Shown: positions 18,160 through 26,622, numbered from the stretch's first letter. The stretch is DNA of 64,000 nt from Algoriphagus sanaruensis (GCF_001593605.1 NZ_CP012836.1:1550001-1614000), one strand, 5' to 3'. The notes: generated by a model from the sequence alone, not told the origin. Program-made: numbers and translations.

Positions 18160-19499
18160 TCAGCAGGATTAAAACACCCTTCAAATATGCTTTGATTCTC
18201 GCCATGGCGGGAATCTTGTTTTTCCTTGCTCAGGTGCCAAGGGAAGAGTTTAGCTTGACTTTTTTGCTGTTTTCATTGGCTTTTGCGGGGATGGTTGGGC
18301 TGTTTTTTTTAGCAGAAGAAAAGCTCAACTTTCGAAGCGTGTTATTGGCAGGACTGCTGCTTCGATTGGCAGTTTTTCCATTTGCTCCACAGTGGTCAGA
18401 TGACTTTGTTCGATTTCTTTGGGACGGAGAACTGCTGAAAATCGACCAGAATCCTTACGATCAAACACCACGGGAATGGCAAGAGGCAAATGATGATCCC
18501 GACAATTCTTATCTCAATCAACTTTTCGATAATCTGAATTCCCCAGATTATTATTCCGTCTATCCACCGCTCAATCAGGCGATTTTCTGGTTGGGAGCCA
18601 AAGCTTCAAAGTGCTTTGTTTGGAATGGATATTTCACTCTCCGGTTGATTTTACTGTTGGGCGAAATAGGAGTATTTGTCCTACTTTGGAAGATTTTGAT
18701 GGCATTTCAACTTCCAATCAAACGAATTTTCTGGTATTGGTTCAATCCTTTGGTGATTATGGAAATCACTGGAAATCTACATTTTGAGGGTTTGGTGCTA
18801 CTTTTTCTGATGGCATCGATTTGGGCGATTCAAAAAGGGAAATTGGGGCTTTCAGGTGGCTTTTGGGGAATTGCGATAGGAATGAAGCTCCTTCCTCTGA
18901 TGCTGGCCCCAGCATTTTTGGCTTTGGGAAAATCGAGAAAATCGGTCTGGTTTTGGGTTGGAACTGCACTCGCTACACTGATCAGTTTTACCCCGCTTTT
19001 GATTGAACATTCTTGGGTCAATTTTGCTCAAAGCCTCAAATTGTATCAGGGCAAATTTGAGTTTAATGCCTCGATCTATTACTTGCTTCGTGAAGTTGGC
19101 TTTTGGATAGAGGGATACAATACGATCGCTTTTTTGACGAAAATCCTCAGTTTGTCCACGGGTATCCTGATCGGGTATTTTTCCTGGAAGAGGCAACCAA
19201 AATCCCTCTTCGAACTGGTCGATTTGATGGTACTGATTTACTTGGTTTACCTGATCTTACAGCCGGTTGTACATCCTTGGTATATCTTGCCGGCCTTGGG
19301 ATTGAGTGTGTTGCGAGGGAAAATGACCTTTTCGCTCTGGGGCTTTGGAGCGATCTTCTCCTATCAGGCCTATGAAAATGCTGATTTCCAAGAGCAGTAT
19401 TTATATCTGATTTTGGAATATGGTCTGGTAGTTCTGGGGATCTATTTGGATTACTTCTCAAAAAAAATGAAACCACATAGACACATAGAAGTCACATAG
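18156..19499 (+). CDS. Polytopic membrane glycosyltransferase (GT-C / GT87-like)
   Basis: The 447-residue product has about ten or eleven membrane segments. The first extracytoplasmic loop carries an acidic pair in QWSDDFVRFLWDGELL (about 77-92), as in polyprenyl-phosphate-sugar-dependent GT-C enzymes, followed by NPYDQTPREW and YYSVYPPLNQ. These motifs are typical of bacterial mannosyltransferase-type GT-C proteins that use lipid-linked donors outside the membrane. The start is a TTG that overlaps the preceding TGA (TTGA); an ATG at 18204 is the alternative. The last nine codons (KPHRHIEVT) are made by the left arm of an inverted repeat, so the natural C-terminus may have been longer or different. 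Confidence 0.85.
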   Translation: MISRIKTPFKYALILAMAGILFFLAQVPREEFSLTFLLFSLAFAGMVGLFFLAEEKLNFRSVLLAGLLLRLAVFPFAPQWSDDFVRFLWDGELLKIDQNPYDQTPREWQEANDDPDNSYLNQLFDNLNSPDYYSVYPPLNQAIFWLGAKASKCFVWNGYFTLRLILLLGEIGVFVLLWKILMAFQLPIKRIFWYWFNPLVIMEITGNLHFEGLVLLFLMASIWAIQKGKLGLSGGFWGIAIGMKLLPLMLAPAFLALGKSRKSVWFWVGTALATLISFTPLLIEHSWVNFAQSLKLYQGKFEFNASIYYLLREVGFWIEGYNTIAFLTKILSLSTGILIGYFSWKRQPKSLFELVDLMVLIYLVYLILQPVVHPWYILPALGLSVLRGKMTFSLWGFGAIFSYQAYENADFQEQYLYLILEYGLVVLGIYLDYFSKKMKPHRHIEVT

Positions 19500-19548
19500 A
19501 TTTTTCATTAAGCTTTTTTCTATGTTTTCTATGTGCCTATGTGGTTTA
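19470..19548. repeat. Long imperfect inverted repeat built of CACATAG units
   Basis: The left arm (19470-19499) has three spaced CACATAG/ACATAG units. The right arm (19520-19548) is its near-perfect reverse complement, and the loop is about 20 bases. It forms the 3' end of the membrane GT gene and could act as its terminator. The phased short units look like a dispersed repeat family. Confidence 0.8.
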
Positions 19549-19643
19549 AAAAAAATCGTCCATTTCTATCCGGTAAAAAATCATGTCATCTAAGGCCATC
19601 TCTAAATGAATTTACAATTGAACAGAATCTCTAATTTCGCTTT

Positions 19644-20375
19644 ATGAAACCACTTCTTCGACTTCTTATCCTACTCAGTTTTCTAACTCAGTTTGCCTGT
19701 ACCAAAAGCCCTGAGCAGCAGGCCCAAGACTTGCTGGAGAAATCCATTGAAGCACATGGGGGGCAAGAAGCTTGGGAGAATCTCACCCAACTTAAATTCC
19801 GGAAATGGACTCGCCTTTTAGATGAAAACGGCAACGTGGAGTCCGAACTCGATCAATGGCATGAGTTTCGGTTTAAGCCCTTTTTCGAAGGAAAAATCTC
19901 GTGGGAAAAGGATAGTATTGAGCATGTCATCAGTTGGGACGGAGCTAAAATCCGCTACCAAATGGGTGGGAATGAGGTGCAGAATGAGGGCTTTTTAGCT
20001 TCCAAAAAGAAGGATTTTGATGCAGCTTTTTACACCGTCGCGCAACCTTGGAAATTGATGGACAAAGGTGGGAAGCTGATTTATGAAGGAAAAAAGACCT
20101 TAGAAAATGGTAATGAAGTCGAATCCATTCGGGTAGATTACGGACCCGATTCAGATACATGGTGGTACTTTTTTGATCCAATGTCTTTCTTGATGGTTGG
20201 AAATGAAGTTCAACTCAAAGATCATCGAAGTCTAGTCTATGACCTTTCGGAAGAAGATGTCAATGGACTCAAACTACACGGAACAAGAGAAAGCTGGAGA
20301 GTCAATGAAAAAGGCGAACGCTTATTTCTCAGGGCTGAGTATAGGTACTCGGAGTATCAGGTTGAAAAACAGTAA
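19644..20375 (+). CDS. Lipoprotein, DUF6503-like
   Basis: The 243-residue product has a lipobox Cys19 (LTQFAC), then an AHGGQEAWENL motif (about 37-47) typical of exported DUF6503-type proteins of Bacteroidota. The mature domain has many aromatic and charged residues in alternating pattern, as in lipid- or ligand-binding beta-sandwich lipoproteins similar in outline to the LolA/LolB fold. A related lipoprotein gene follows 175 bp downstream, which suggests an old duplication. Function is unknown. The family assignment rests on the AHGG..W motif and overall layout. Confidence 0.72.
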   Translation: MKPLLRLLILLSFLTQFACTKSPEQQAQDLLEKSIEAHGGQEAWENLTQLKFRKWTRLLDENGNVESELDQWHEFRFKPFFEGKISWEKDSIEHVISWDGAKIRYQMGGNEVQNEGFLASKKKDFDAAFYTVAQPWKLMDKGGKLIYEGKKTLENGNEVESIRVDYGPDSDTWWYFFDPMSFLMVGNEVQLKDHRSLVYDLSEEDVNGLKLHGTRESWRVNEKGERLFLRAEYRYSEYQVEKQ

Positions 20376-20407
20376 AAACAAGATTCAAATAATAGTAAGA
20401 TACACTG

Positions 20408-20500
20408 GAGATATACCTCCCTTCGGTCGGTGAAATATGCTTCGCGAAATATTTCAAAGTATTTCAACCTTCAAAGGAGGTGTGATTTCGATTATATCTC
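20408..20500. repeat. MITE-like nested palindromic element (93 bp)
   Basis: The outer ends GAGATATA (20408-20415) and TATATCTC (20493-20500) are exact inverted repeats. Inside them ACCTCC and GGAGGT pair, and a central GAAATAT...ATATTTC hairpin surrounds GCTTCGCG. The element fills most of the gap between the two related lipoprotein genes and carries no gene of its own. Confidence 0.65.
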
Positions 20501-20549
20501 TATGTGTTTCAACACTATTTCAATCGTATTTCCCCTTATCTTTAAGATT

Positions 20550-21302
20550 ATGAAAACCAACCAATTCCTTTTCTTTTTTCTTTTGGTGCTGTCTGCCATT
20601 TCCTGCAAACAGCGAACTGAGGCTGAAAAAATCGTAGACGCTGCCATCGGGGCACATGGAGGGGATACCTACGAACAAGTCAAAATTGAATTTGATTTTC
20701 GGAATACCCATTACACCATTTTCAAGTCTCCGAATGCATACGAATACATTCGGGAATTCTCTGATTCAACAGGTTTGGTAAAAGATGTATTGAACAACTC
20801 AGGATTTGTCCGAACTGTAAATGGAGTCAAGATTGATACCTTGACCGAAGAGCGTGTCGGAGCTTTTTCCCGTTCAGTTAATTCAGTCGCCTATTTTGCC
20901 TTTTTACCCTATGGTCTCAATGATCCAGCTGCTGTAAAAACTCTGGTTGGACAAACCGAAATTAAAGGAGAAAAGTATGATTTGATCCGAGTGACTTTCC
21001 AAGCTGAAGGTGGAGGAGATCATTTTGAAGATCAATTCTTATACTGGTTTGGACAGGATGATCACTTGATGGATTATATGGCTTACCTCTATTACACCGA
21101 TGGAGGGGGAGTAAGACTTCGTGAAGTCAGTGGTGTACAGGAAGTGGGCGGAATACGTTTTCAAAACTATATCAATTATAAACCTACCGATAAGGATACT
21201 CCACTCGACAATATGCAGGTACTTTTTGAATCTGGCCAATTGGAGAAGCTCTCCGAAATCAATCTCGAAAATATCCAAGTCGAAGCACTTCCAAAAAACT
21301 AA
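20550..21302 (+). CDS. Second DUF6503-like lipoprotein
   Basis: The 250-residue product starts at ATG 20550 with a lipoprotein signal peptide (LSAISC, Cys19). An AHGGDTYEQV motif lies at the same place as AHGGQEAWEN in the upstream lipoprotein, and the later DHFEDQFLYWFG and MDYMAYLYYTDGG segments resemble its DTWWYFFDPM region, so the two are probably diverged paralogues. The in-frame upstream part, back to 20430, runs through the palindromic element and is not coding. Function is unknown; it is likely a periplasmic outer-membrane lipoprotein. The mannanase-like gene starts three bases after its stop. Confidence 0.78.
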   Translation: MKTNQFLFFFLLVLSAISCKQRTEAEKIVDAAIGAHGGDTYEQVKIEFDFRNTHYTIFKSPNAYEYIREFSDSTGLVKDVLNNSGFVRTVNGVKIDTLTEERVGAFSRSVNSVAYFAFLPYGLNDPAAVKTLVGQTEIKGEKYDLIRVTFQAEGGGDHFEDQFLYWFGQDDHLMDYMAYLYYTDGGGVRLREVSGVQEVGGIRFQNYINYKPTDKDTPLDNMQVLFESGQLEKLSEINLENIQVEALPKN

Positions 21303-21305
21303 GCT

Positions 21306-22346
21306 ATGACCAAGCCCACCCAAGCAACGTATCTTTTTAGCTCAGTGGGCTTTGTTTTTTTGTTGGCTCTGGCTTGGTGGATTCTCCCTGAAGGTGAGTT
21401 AATCAGGTCAGAAGAAAAATGGAAAGGAGTCTGCTGGGTTGGTAGCAGGCAGCCGCTCACAGGAGGGGAAGTGGATGCCCTTTTTTCCACAGGTGCCAAC
21501 GCACTTTCTCAAACACCTTTTGGTTGGCAATCTGACAAGAATTCTCCCGAAATCCGTTGGGACATGAGCAACAATAGACGTTGGTGGGGCGAGACACCTT
21601 TGGGGATCAAAGTCACCTTAGATTCGACTTCCAAGTTTGGAATGATGAATATGCTCAAACCTCACCTTTGGGTTAGAGAAGCTTGGGTAGGGGAGATCGA
21701 AATGAAATCCGAGGAGGACTGGAAAAGCTGGTTTGCGAACTATCAAGCCTTTATTCTCGATTATGCCCGTTTGGCGGAAGAATTAAAAATGCCCATGCTA
21801 TGCGTGGGAACAGAATTAGAAAAGACTTCAACTCGGGAGAAAGAATGGAGAGCCATCATAGCTGAAATCCGAAAAGTGTATTCCGGAAAATTGACCTATG
21901 CCGCCAATTTCACTGAATTTGAGCAAGTCAAATTTTGGGATGCGCTTGATTACATTGGTGTCCAAGCCTATTTCCCCTTGGCAAAAAACCACAATCCTAC
22001 ACTCCAAGAACTTATGCAATCTTGGAACTCCCATCTTCCTCAAATTGAAAAGGTGATTCGAAAATTTAAAAAGCCGGTACTTTTCACCGAAATCGGTTAT
22101 TGCAATACAGTGGATGCGGCCATTCAACCTTGGGTTTGGCCCAATGAGCGTCGGGAAACTCAATTTTCAGAGGAGGTTCAGGCGCTTTGTTATGAGGCAT
22201 TTTTTCAGACTGCCTGGAAAAAGGATTGGCTAGCTGGTGTATTTTTTTGGAAATGGTATCCAGAGCGTCATTCCCGTGAGCCTGATTTTACGCCTCAAGG
22301 GAAGGCGGCAGAGAAAGTTCTTGCTACTTATTTTTCAGCAGACTGA
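21306..22346 (+). CDS. GH113-like beta-mannanase-family glycoside hydrolase, membrane anchored
   Basis: The 346-residue product has one N-terminal hydrophobic anchor or uncleaved signal (about 8-27) and a TIM-barrel GH-A clan domain. Probable catalytic residues are Glu in MLCVGTELEK (acid/base, about 167-173) and Glu in VLFTEIGYCN (nucleophile, about 259). The WGVQAYFPL and GVFFWKWYP segments fit GH113. Known GH113 enzymes cut beta-1,4-mannan. It is the last gene of a same-strand run that includes a CslA-like processive transferase, so it may trim or edit the polymer as it is exported. Substrate is inferred from family and context. Confidence 0.8.
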   Translation: MTKPTQATYLFSSVGFVFLLALAWWILPEGELIRSEEKWKGVCWVGSRQPLTGGEVDALFSTGANALSQTPFGWQSDKNSPEIRWDMSNNRRWWGETPLGIKVTLDSTSKFGMMNMLKPHLWVREAWVGEIEMKSEEDWKSWFANYQAFILDYARLAEELKMPMLCVGTELEKTSTREKEWRAIIAEIRKVYSGKLTYAANFTEFEQVKFWDALDYIGVQAYFPLAKNHNPTLQELMQSWNSHLPQIEKVIRKFKKPVLFTEIGYCNTVDAAIQPWVWPNERRETQFSEEVQALCYEAFFQTAWKKDWLAGVFFWKWYPERHSREPDFTPQGKAAEKVLATYFSAD

Positions 22347-22450
22347 AAATCAATTGCCTGTGTGACTTTTGTCATGGTCTTGGGATAGATCGAGGATTAC
22401 TTTAGTGTCGTAATCGTTGCCAAACAGTCCTAAATTAAAAGACCAAGATC

Positions 22451-22654
22451 ATGAAAAAGAATATGGGAAGTCTCGATAAAGGAATTCGTTTAATTCTTGC
22501 CGTGGTCTTGGTTGTTTTTTACTTCACTGGAATAATTACGGGTACATGGGGAATTATAGCCTTGGCTGTAGCTGCTATTTTCGCTCTTACTTCCTTGGTT
22601 AGCTTTTGCCCACTTTATGTTTTGGTGGGAATCAATACCTGCAAAAAGAATTAG
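22451..22654 (+). CDS. Small YgaP-like membrane protein (DUF2892)
   Basis: The 67-residue product has two membrane segments (about 12-31 and 33-50) and the DUF2892 pattern: a NMGSLDKGIRLILA start and a SFCPLYVLVGINTC end with two cysteines. DUF2892 domains occur alone or fused to rhodanese domains, as in YgaP. The role of the stand-alone form is not known. The gene has its own terminator and looks monocistronic. Confidence 0.9.
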   Translation: MKKNMGSLDKGIRLILAVVLVVFYFTGIITGTWGIIALAVAAIFALTSLVSFCPLYVLVGINTCKKN

Positions 22655-22703
22655 AAATGATTTGAGAATAGATAATTGATAGTGCTTTCAAATTGAGGGA
22701 AAG

Positions 22704-22733
22704 ACCGGAGGTGAATACTTCCGGTTTTTTTTC
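22704..22733 (+). terminator. Terminator of the DUF2892 gene
   Basis: ACCGGAGGT and ACTTCCGGT pair with one mismatch around a 4-base loop, followed by eight further T. Confidence 0.85.
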
Positions 22734-22810
22734 TTTCTGATGGTTGGTTCAGACTTTTTTAAAATTTTTAGTAAATAGCTGAGGTAACATCCGAACCTTA
22801 TTCCCAAGCT

Positions 22811-24217
22811 ATGAATAAACGAAGAGAATTTCTGAAATCCACCGGATTGGCTGGATTGGGACTTTTTGGGGCAGGCAGTGCCCTCGCAAATGAATTTCAA
22901 ACCTTGCCCTTAGAGGCGAACTATGGGGCTAGCCGAGTTCAAACCTTTAATATGAGTGGATTTGCAGCTCCTAAATTAGAAACAGTTCGTGTTGGAATTG
23001 TGGGATTGGGGATGAGAGGACCAGGAGCGGTAGATCGTCTGAGCAAAATTGAAGGAGTCGAAATCAAAGCGCTATGTGATTTGCTTCCTGAGCGCGCCGA
23101 AAAGGCAAAGAAATCGCTTGAAGGGACTCCTCATCGGCCTGAATTGTATTCGGGAAGTCCCTATGCTTGGAAAAAAATGTGTGAGCGACCTGACTTGGAC
23201 CTGATCTATATAGCCACGCCATGGGAATGGCATACTCCAATGGCCGTTTATGCGATGGAATCGGGCAAACATGCCGCAGTGGAAGTCCCTGCAGCCAGGA
23301 CACTTGACGAATGTTGGCAATTAGTGGAAACATCCGAACGAACTCAAAAGCATTGCATGCAATTGGAAAATTGCTGTTATGATTTTTTTGAATTGATGAC
23401 TTTAAAAATGGCTCGTGAGGGTTTCTTTGGAGAAGTCTTACATGTGGAGGGGGCTTATATCCATGATTTGCTTTGGTTGAATTTTGACAAAGACAAAGGC
23501 TATCAAGGAATGTGGAGGCTGAAAGAAAATTTAAGAAACGGAAATTTATATCCTACCCATGGACTAGGCCCGATCTGCCAAATCCTGAATATCAATCGTG
23601 GAGATCAAATGGATTATTTGACTTCGGTTTCTTCGGCTGATTTTCAAATGAAGAAAAAGGCAGAAGAATTGGCCATGCAGGATTCATTTTGGAATGAATT
23701 TGCAGCCAAAAATTACCGTGGAAATATGAATACCACTGTGGTGAAAACCAAGCATGGAAAGACCATTATGATCCAGCATGATGTGACTTCACCTCGTCCG
23801 TATTCCCGATTGCATGTAGTTAGCGGAACCGAAGGGTATGCCCAAAAATATCCAGATCAGAAAGTTTCCAAAGGTCATAGCTGGATGAAGGAAGATGAAA
23901 TGAAAGCCCTTCAAGAAAAATATACGCCTGAAATTGTCCAGAAAGTAGGAGAGCTAGCCAAGCAAATTGGCGGTCACGGAGGAATGGATTTTATGATGGA
24001 TTGGAGATTAATTGACTGCCTAAGGAATGGTCTTCCTCTGGATCAGGATGTATATGATGCGGCGCTTTGGAGCTGTATTTCTCCACTTAGTGAATGGTCA
24101 GTAGCCAATCGATCTAACTCAATCGATGTTCCTGATTTTACTGGTGGCAGTTGGAAAACAAATACTCCAGTTCCGATTACGCTTGCAGGTGGAGGAACCA
24201 CCAAAGTGAGGGTTTAG
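22811..24217 (+). CDS. Gfo/Idh/MocA-family oxidoreductase, GH109-like, Tat-exported
   Basis: The 468-residue product begins with a twin-arginine signal (NKRREFLKSTGLAGLGLFG) and an NAD-binding Rossmann motif GIVGLGMRGPG (about 62-72). The YIATPWEWHTPMAVYAMESG and AVEVPAARTLDECW segments and the QLENCCYD motif match the GH109 branch, whose known members are NAD-dependent alpha-N-acetylgalactosaminidases. Many Bacteroidota paralogues have untested substrates, so the exact sugar is open. The cofactor is bound before export by Tat. Strong bidirectional terminator follows. Confidence 0.9.
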   Translation: MNKRREFLKSTGLAGLGLFGAGSALANEFQTLPLEANYGASRVQTFNMSGFAAPKLETVRVGIVGLGMRGPGAVDRLSKIEGVEIKALCDLLPERAEKAKKSLEGTPHRPELYSGSPYAWKKMCERPDLDLIYIATPWEWHTPMAVYAMESGKHAAVEVPAARTLDECWQLVETSERTQKHCMQLENCCYDFFELMTLKMAREGFFGEVLHVEGAYIHDLLWLNFDKDKGYQGMWRLKENLRNGNLYPTHGLGPICQILNINRGDQMDYLTSVSSADFQMKKKAEELAMQDSFWNEFAAKNYRGNMNTTVVKTKHGKTIMIQHDVTSPRPYSRLHVVSGTEGYAQKYPDQKVSKGHSWMKEDEMKALQEKYTPEIVQKVGELAKQIGGHGGMDFMMDWRLIDCLRNGLPLDQDVYDAALWSCISPLSEWSVANRSNSIDVPDFTGGSWKTNTPVPITLAGGGTTKVRV

Positions 24218-24229
24218 TTACTGATAACA

Positions 24230-24259
24230 AAAAAAGAGGCTTTCGGCCTCTTTTTTTTT
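24230..24259. terminator. Bidirectional terminator between GH109-like and DUF1080 genes
   Basis: AAAAAGAGGC and GCCTCTTTTT pair around a TTTCG loop, with A and T runs on both sides. It serves both convergent genes. Confidence 0.88.
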
Positions 24260-24273
24260 GGTTAGTATAATCT

Positions 24274-25110
24274 TTATTTCAATAAGGTTTGAACTCTTTC
24301 TGCCAATTTTCTTGGATCGTCTTTGATAGAAGAGAGATCAACTAAGGCTACCCTTCGAAAATCAATCGGATGACTTTCGCTTTGCAGACTAATATATCCA
24401 CTGTTTATTTTCTTCCCGTCAACTTTGATTGATGGGTCAAAAGGAGAGACATTTCCTCCTCCTATTTGAGGTTGGTAATAACTGATGACGGTGTCTTTAC
24501 CCACCAAGTGATGCACTTCTGTGTCTCCCAATACGATAAAGTTTGCTTTCACCCATTGGTCGCCATGATAAGTTTCCGAAATAGAATTGATGCAATGGGG
24601 AGTGAACAAGGAGTCTCCCATGACCACATTTGTGCCAGGAGTGCAAAGGTTGCAAGTACTACGTTTGTCTTTTCCATTTCCTCCTAAAAATTGTGCTTCA
24701 ATAGAAATGGGGAAATCCTGATCCTTGAGCATCGTTTTGGGATCTTGGCAATGCAACATAGCTCCGCTATTTCGAAGTGCCCAGCCTTCTCCACCAGGAC
24801 ATTGCTCACCGACAAATCTGTATTCGATACTCAGCAAATAGTAAGAATAGGGAGTTTTATAAAATAGGTGGCCGTATTGCTGGTCAAATTGTTCATATCC
24901 ATCGTAACGGACTTTCAATAATCCATCTTCGACTCGAAAAGTATTTGCAAAATTCACACCTAGTTCATGGGTTCGGATTTTGGGTGTCCAGTCTTTCAAA
25001 TCTTTGCCATTAAATAGGTCCGTCCAAGTTGGTTGCTCCTTTTTAAAGGTAAATTGAAAGAATAGGGCTATCCCTAGGATCGCGGGCAGAATTAACCACG
25101 TTTTTTTCAT
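24274..25110 (-). CDS. Exported DUF1080 (3-keto-disaccharide hydrolase-like) protein
   Basis: The 278-residue product has an N-terminal hydrophobic signal or anchor (about 5-20) and one DUF1080 jelly-roll domain: WTDLFNGKDLKDWTPKI at its start and SGYISLQSESHPIDFRRV at its end, the two family hallmarks. DUF1080 domains have a concanavalin-like fold; some hydrolyse 3-keto-glycosides. The central CPGGEGWALRNSG and CNLCTPG cysteines are a local feature. ATG 25110 is the start; it overlaps the stop of the upstream nuclease-fold gene by four bases (ATGA), so the two are translated together. It may act on sugars linked to the GH109-like neighbour. Confidence 0.88.
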   Translation of the reverse strand: MKKTWLILPAILGIALFFQFTFKKEQPTWTDLFNGKDLKDWTPKIRTHELGVNFANTFRVEDGLLKVRYDGYEQFDQQYGHLFYKTPYSYYLLSIEYRFVGEQCPGGEGWALRNSGAMLHCQDPKTMLKDQDFPISIEAQFLGGNGKDKRSTCNLCTPGTNVVMGDSLFTPHCINSISETYHGDQWVKANFIVLGDTEVHHLVGKDTVISYYQPQIGGGNVSPFDPSIKVDGKKINSGYISLQSESHPIDFRRVALVDLSSIKDDPRKLAERVQTLLK

Positions 25111-25898
25111 TGCTGGTCTTTTTTCATTCTTAGCACTGCCCATACTGGAAAGTGATCCGAAAATGGCACTTCGATAACTTTATATTCGACTAAGTCAAAT
25201 TTTCTAGAGTCATACCAAATGAAGTCAATTCTGGCTCCATTTTCTGAATCGTATGTTTTTTGGGTATTTCCAGCCACAGCACCGGCTTCTTTCCAATGAC
25301 TGGGGATTCGATTGTATTCGGGAGAATTAGGGCCAAAGTTGAAATCACCGGCTAAAATGACTGGCTTGCTTAGAGTTTCTGCATAAGCAAAGAGTGAATC
25401 CACTTGAGCGATCCGATTGTCGGTAAACTCATGACAAAGGTGAGTTCCACCAAAATAGAACTCTTCCAAGGATTTAAGTTCGGCCTTTACAAAAGCTGCA
25501 GCCCTTGGTTCTCCGCCGGCAGGGGTCGGCAAGGCGATGGTTCGGTATTGACTTCCTTTTTTTACCAGAAGACCTTCTCCGTATCCTCCTCCACCAAATT
25601 CCATTGCTTTTCCAAAATATCCCCTGTAGCCAGTTTCCCAGCTTAGCTTTTTGATGAGGTCAATAGGCTCGGAGTAAATCCTTGCAGATCGTTCGGTCAT
25701 GCTATCTACCTCCTGAAGGGCAATGACCTCAGGTTGCAATTGGATAAAAAGATTAGCAATATCCGCCAAGTTGGGTTTGGAGGCTTGATCTGGATATTCG
25801 CCGTGGTAGATGTTATAACTGATAATTTTGATTTCTTGGGCAAAAGAAATCCTTGGGCCAGCCAGAAAAATCAAGGCGTAAAGGAAAAGTCGCTTCAT
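25107..25898 (-). CDS. Exported endonuclease/exonuclease/phosphatase-family protein
   Basis: The 263-residue product has a signal peptide (residues 1-21, ending ISFAQ) and the full EEP fold: ISYNIYHGEY, ALQEVDSMTER (metal-binding Glu), GGTHLCHE, AGDFNFGPNS, RIDFIWYD and SDHFPVWA (catalytic Asp-His). The metal and catalytic residues are intact. Substrates in this superfamily range from nucleic acids to phospholipids; export and coupling to a DUF1080 gene suggest a phosphodiesterase or sphingomyelinase-like role rather than DNA repair. ATG 25898 is preferred to a TTG two codons upstream. Confidence 0.9.
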   Translation of the reverse strand: MKRLFLYALIFLAGPRISFAQEIKIISYNIYHGEYPDQASKPNLADIANLFIQLQPEVIALQEVDSMTERSARIYSEPIDLIKKLSWETGYRGYFGKAMEFGGGGYGEGLLVKKGSQYRTIALPTPAGGEPRAAAFVKAELKSLEEFYFGGTHLCHEFTDNRIAQVDSLFAYAETLSKPVILAGDFNFGPNSPEYNRIPSHWKEAGAVAGNTQKTYDSENGARIDFIWYDSRKFDLVEYKVIEVPFSDHFPVWAVLRMKKDQQ

Positions 25899-25992
25899 AT
25901 TCAAATGTATTAAAATTCATTCTTTTGTAAGTAGTTCATGGGATGGTTGGAGGAATTTTACGATGAAATGAAGCTGCCTAGTAATTGAGAAA

Positions 25993-26622
25993 TTATCCTT
26001 CTCCATCTGCATTCAATATTTTTTCCATTTCCGAAGCAACTTGATGATCCATGGGCAATGGACTTTCCTGAAGTTTGAGAATGATGTTTTTGAAGTTTAC
26101 TTGATCCCGATTTTGCGAGAGTTTAGCGCTCGCCTGAACTTCGCTCACTTTGATTTCGATTCCTACTAAGGCTTTTACCTGCCCTTGAACATAAGAATCG
26201 CTCATTTTTTCTACACTTACCCGGTTGGGTCGGCCATCTTCGTACTTGTCCACGATGGTTTTGAGGTGATGCATTAAGTGCTCTCCTTCAATAATTCGAC
26301 ACGTTCCGTAGACATGAATGGCTTGATAATTCCAAGTAGGGACGTTTTCATGGTTGTACCAAGAAGAAGAAATGTAAGCATGAGGCCCTTGAAAAATCGC
26401 CAATACTTCTTCATTTTCGATCTCCTTCCATTGAGCATTTGCTTTAGCTAGATGGCCTAAAAGGATTGGATGACCGTCTTGATCTTTCTCTAAGATCAAA
26501 GGCAAATGCGTAGCCCAAGGACGATTGGTCACCCTTGATACCAAGGTGGCAAAAGCATTTTGCTGAATGAATTTAATGAGATCGGCTTCTTTGGTCCAGA
26601 TGTTTTTTGGATGAATGTACAT
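25993..26622 (-). CDS. PaiB-like FMN-binding split-barrel protein
   Basis: The 209-residue product matches the PaiB family (FMN-binding negative transcriptional regulator): MYIHPKNIWTK at the start, AFATLVSRVTNRPWATHLPL, HLAKANAQWKEI, AIFQGPHAYISSSWY and VPTWNYQAIHVYGTC. These motifs build a split beta-barrel that binds flavin. PaiB is named for its effect on sporulation genes in Bacillus; in other bacteria a pyridoxamine-phosphate-oxidase-like role is as likely. ATG 26622 is preferred to a TTG three codons upstream. It is divergent from the helicase gene. Confidence 0.9.
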   Translation of the reverse strand: MYIHPKNIWTKEADLIKFIQQNAFATLVSRVTNRPWATHLPLILEKDQDGHPILLGHLAKANAQWKEIENEEVLAIFQGPHAYISSSWYNHENVPTWNYQAIHVYGTCRIIEGEHLMHHLKTIVDKYEDGRPNRVSVEKMSDSYVQGQVKALVGIEIKVSEVQASAKLSQNRDQVNFKNIILKLQESPLPMDHQVASEMEKILNADGEG

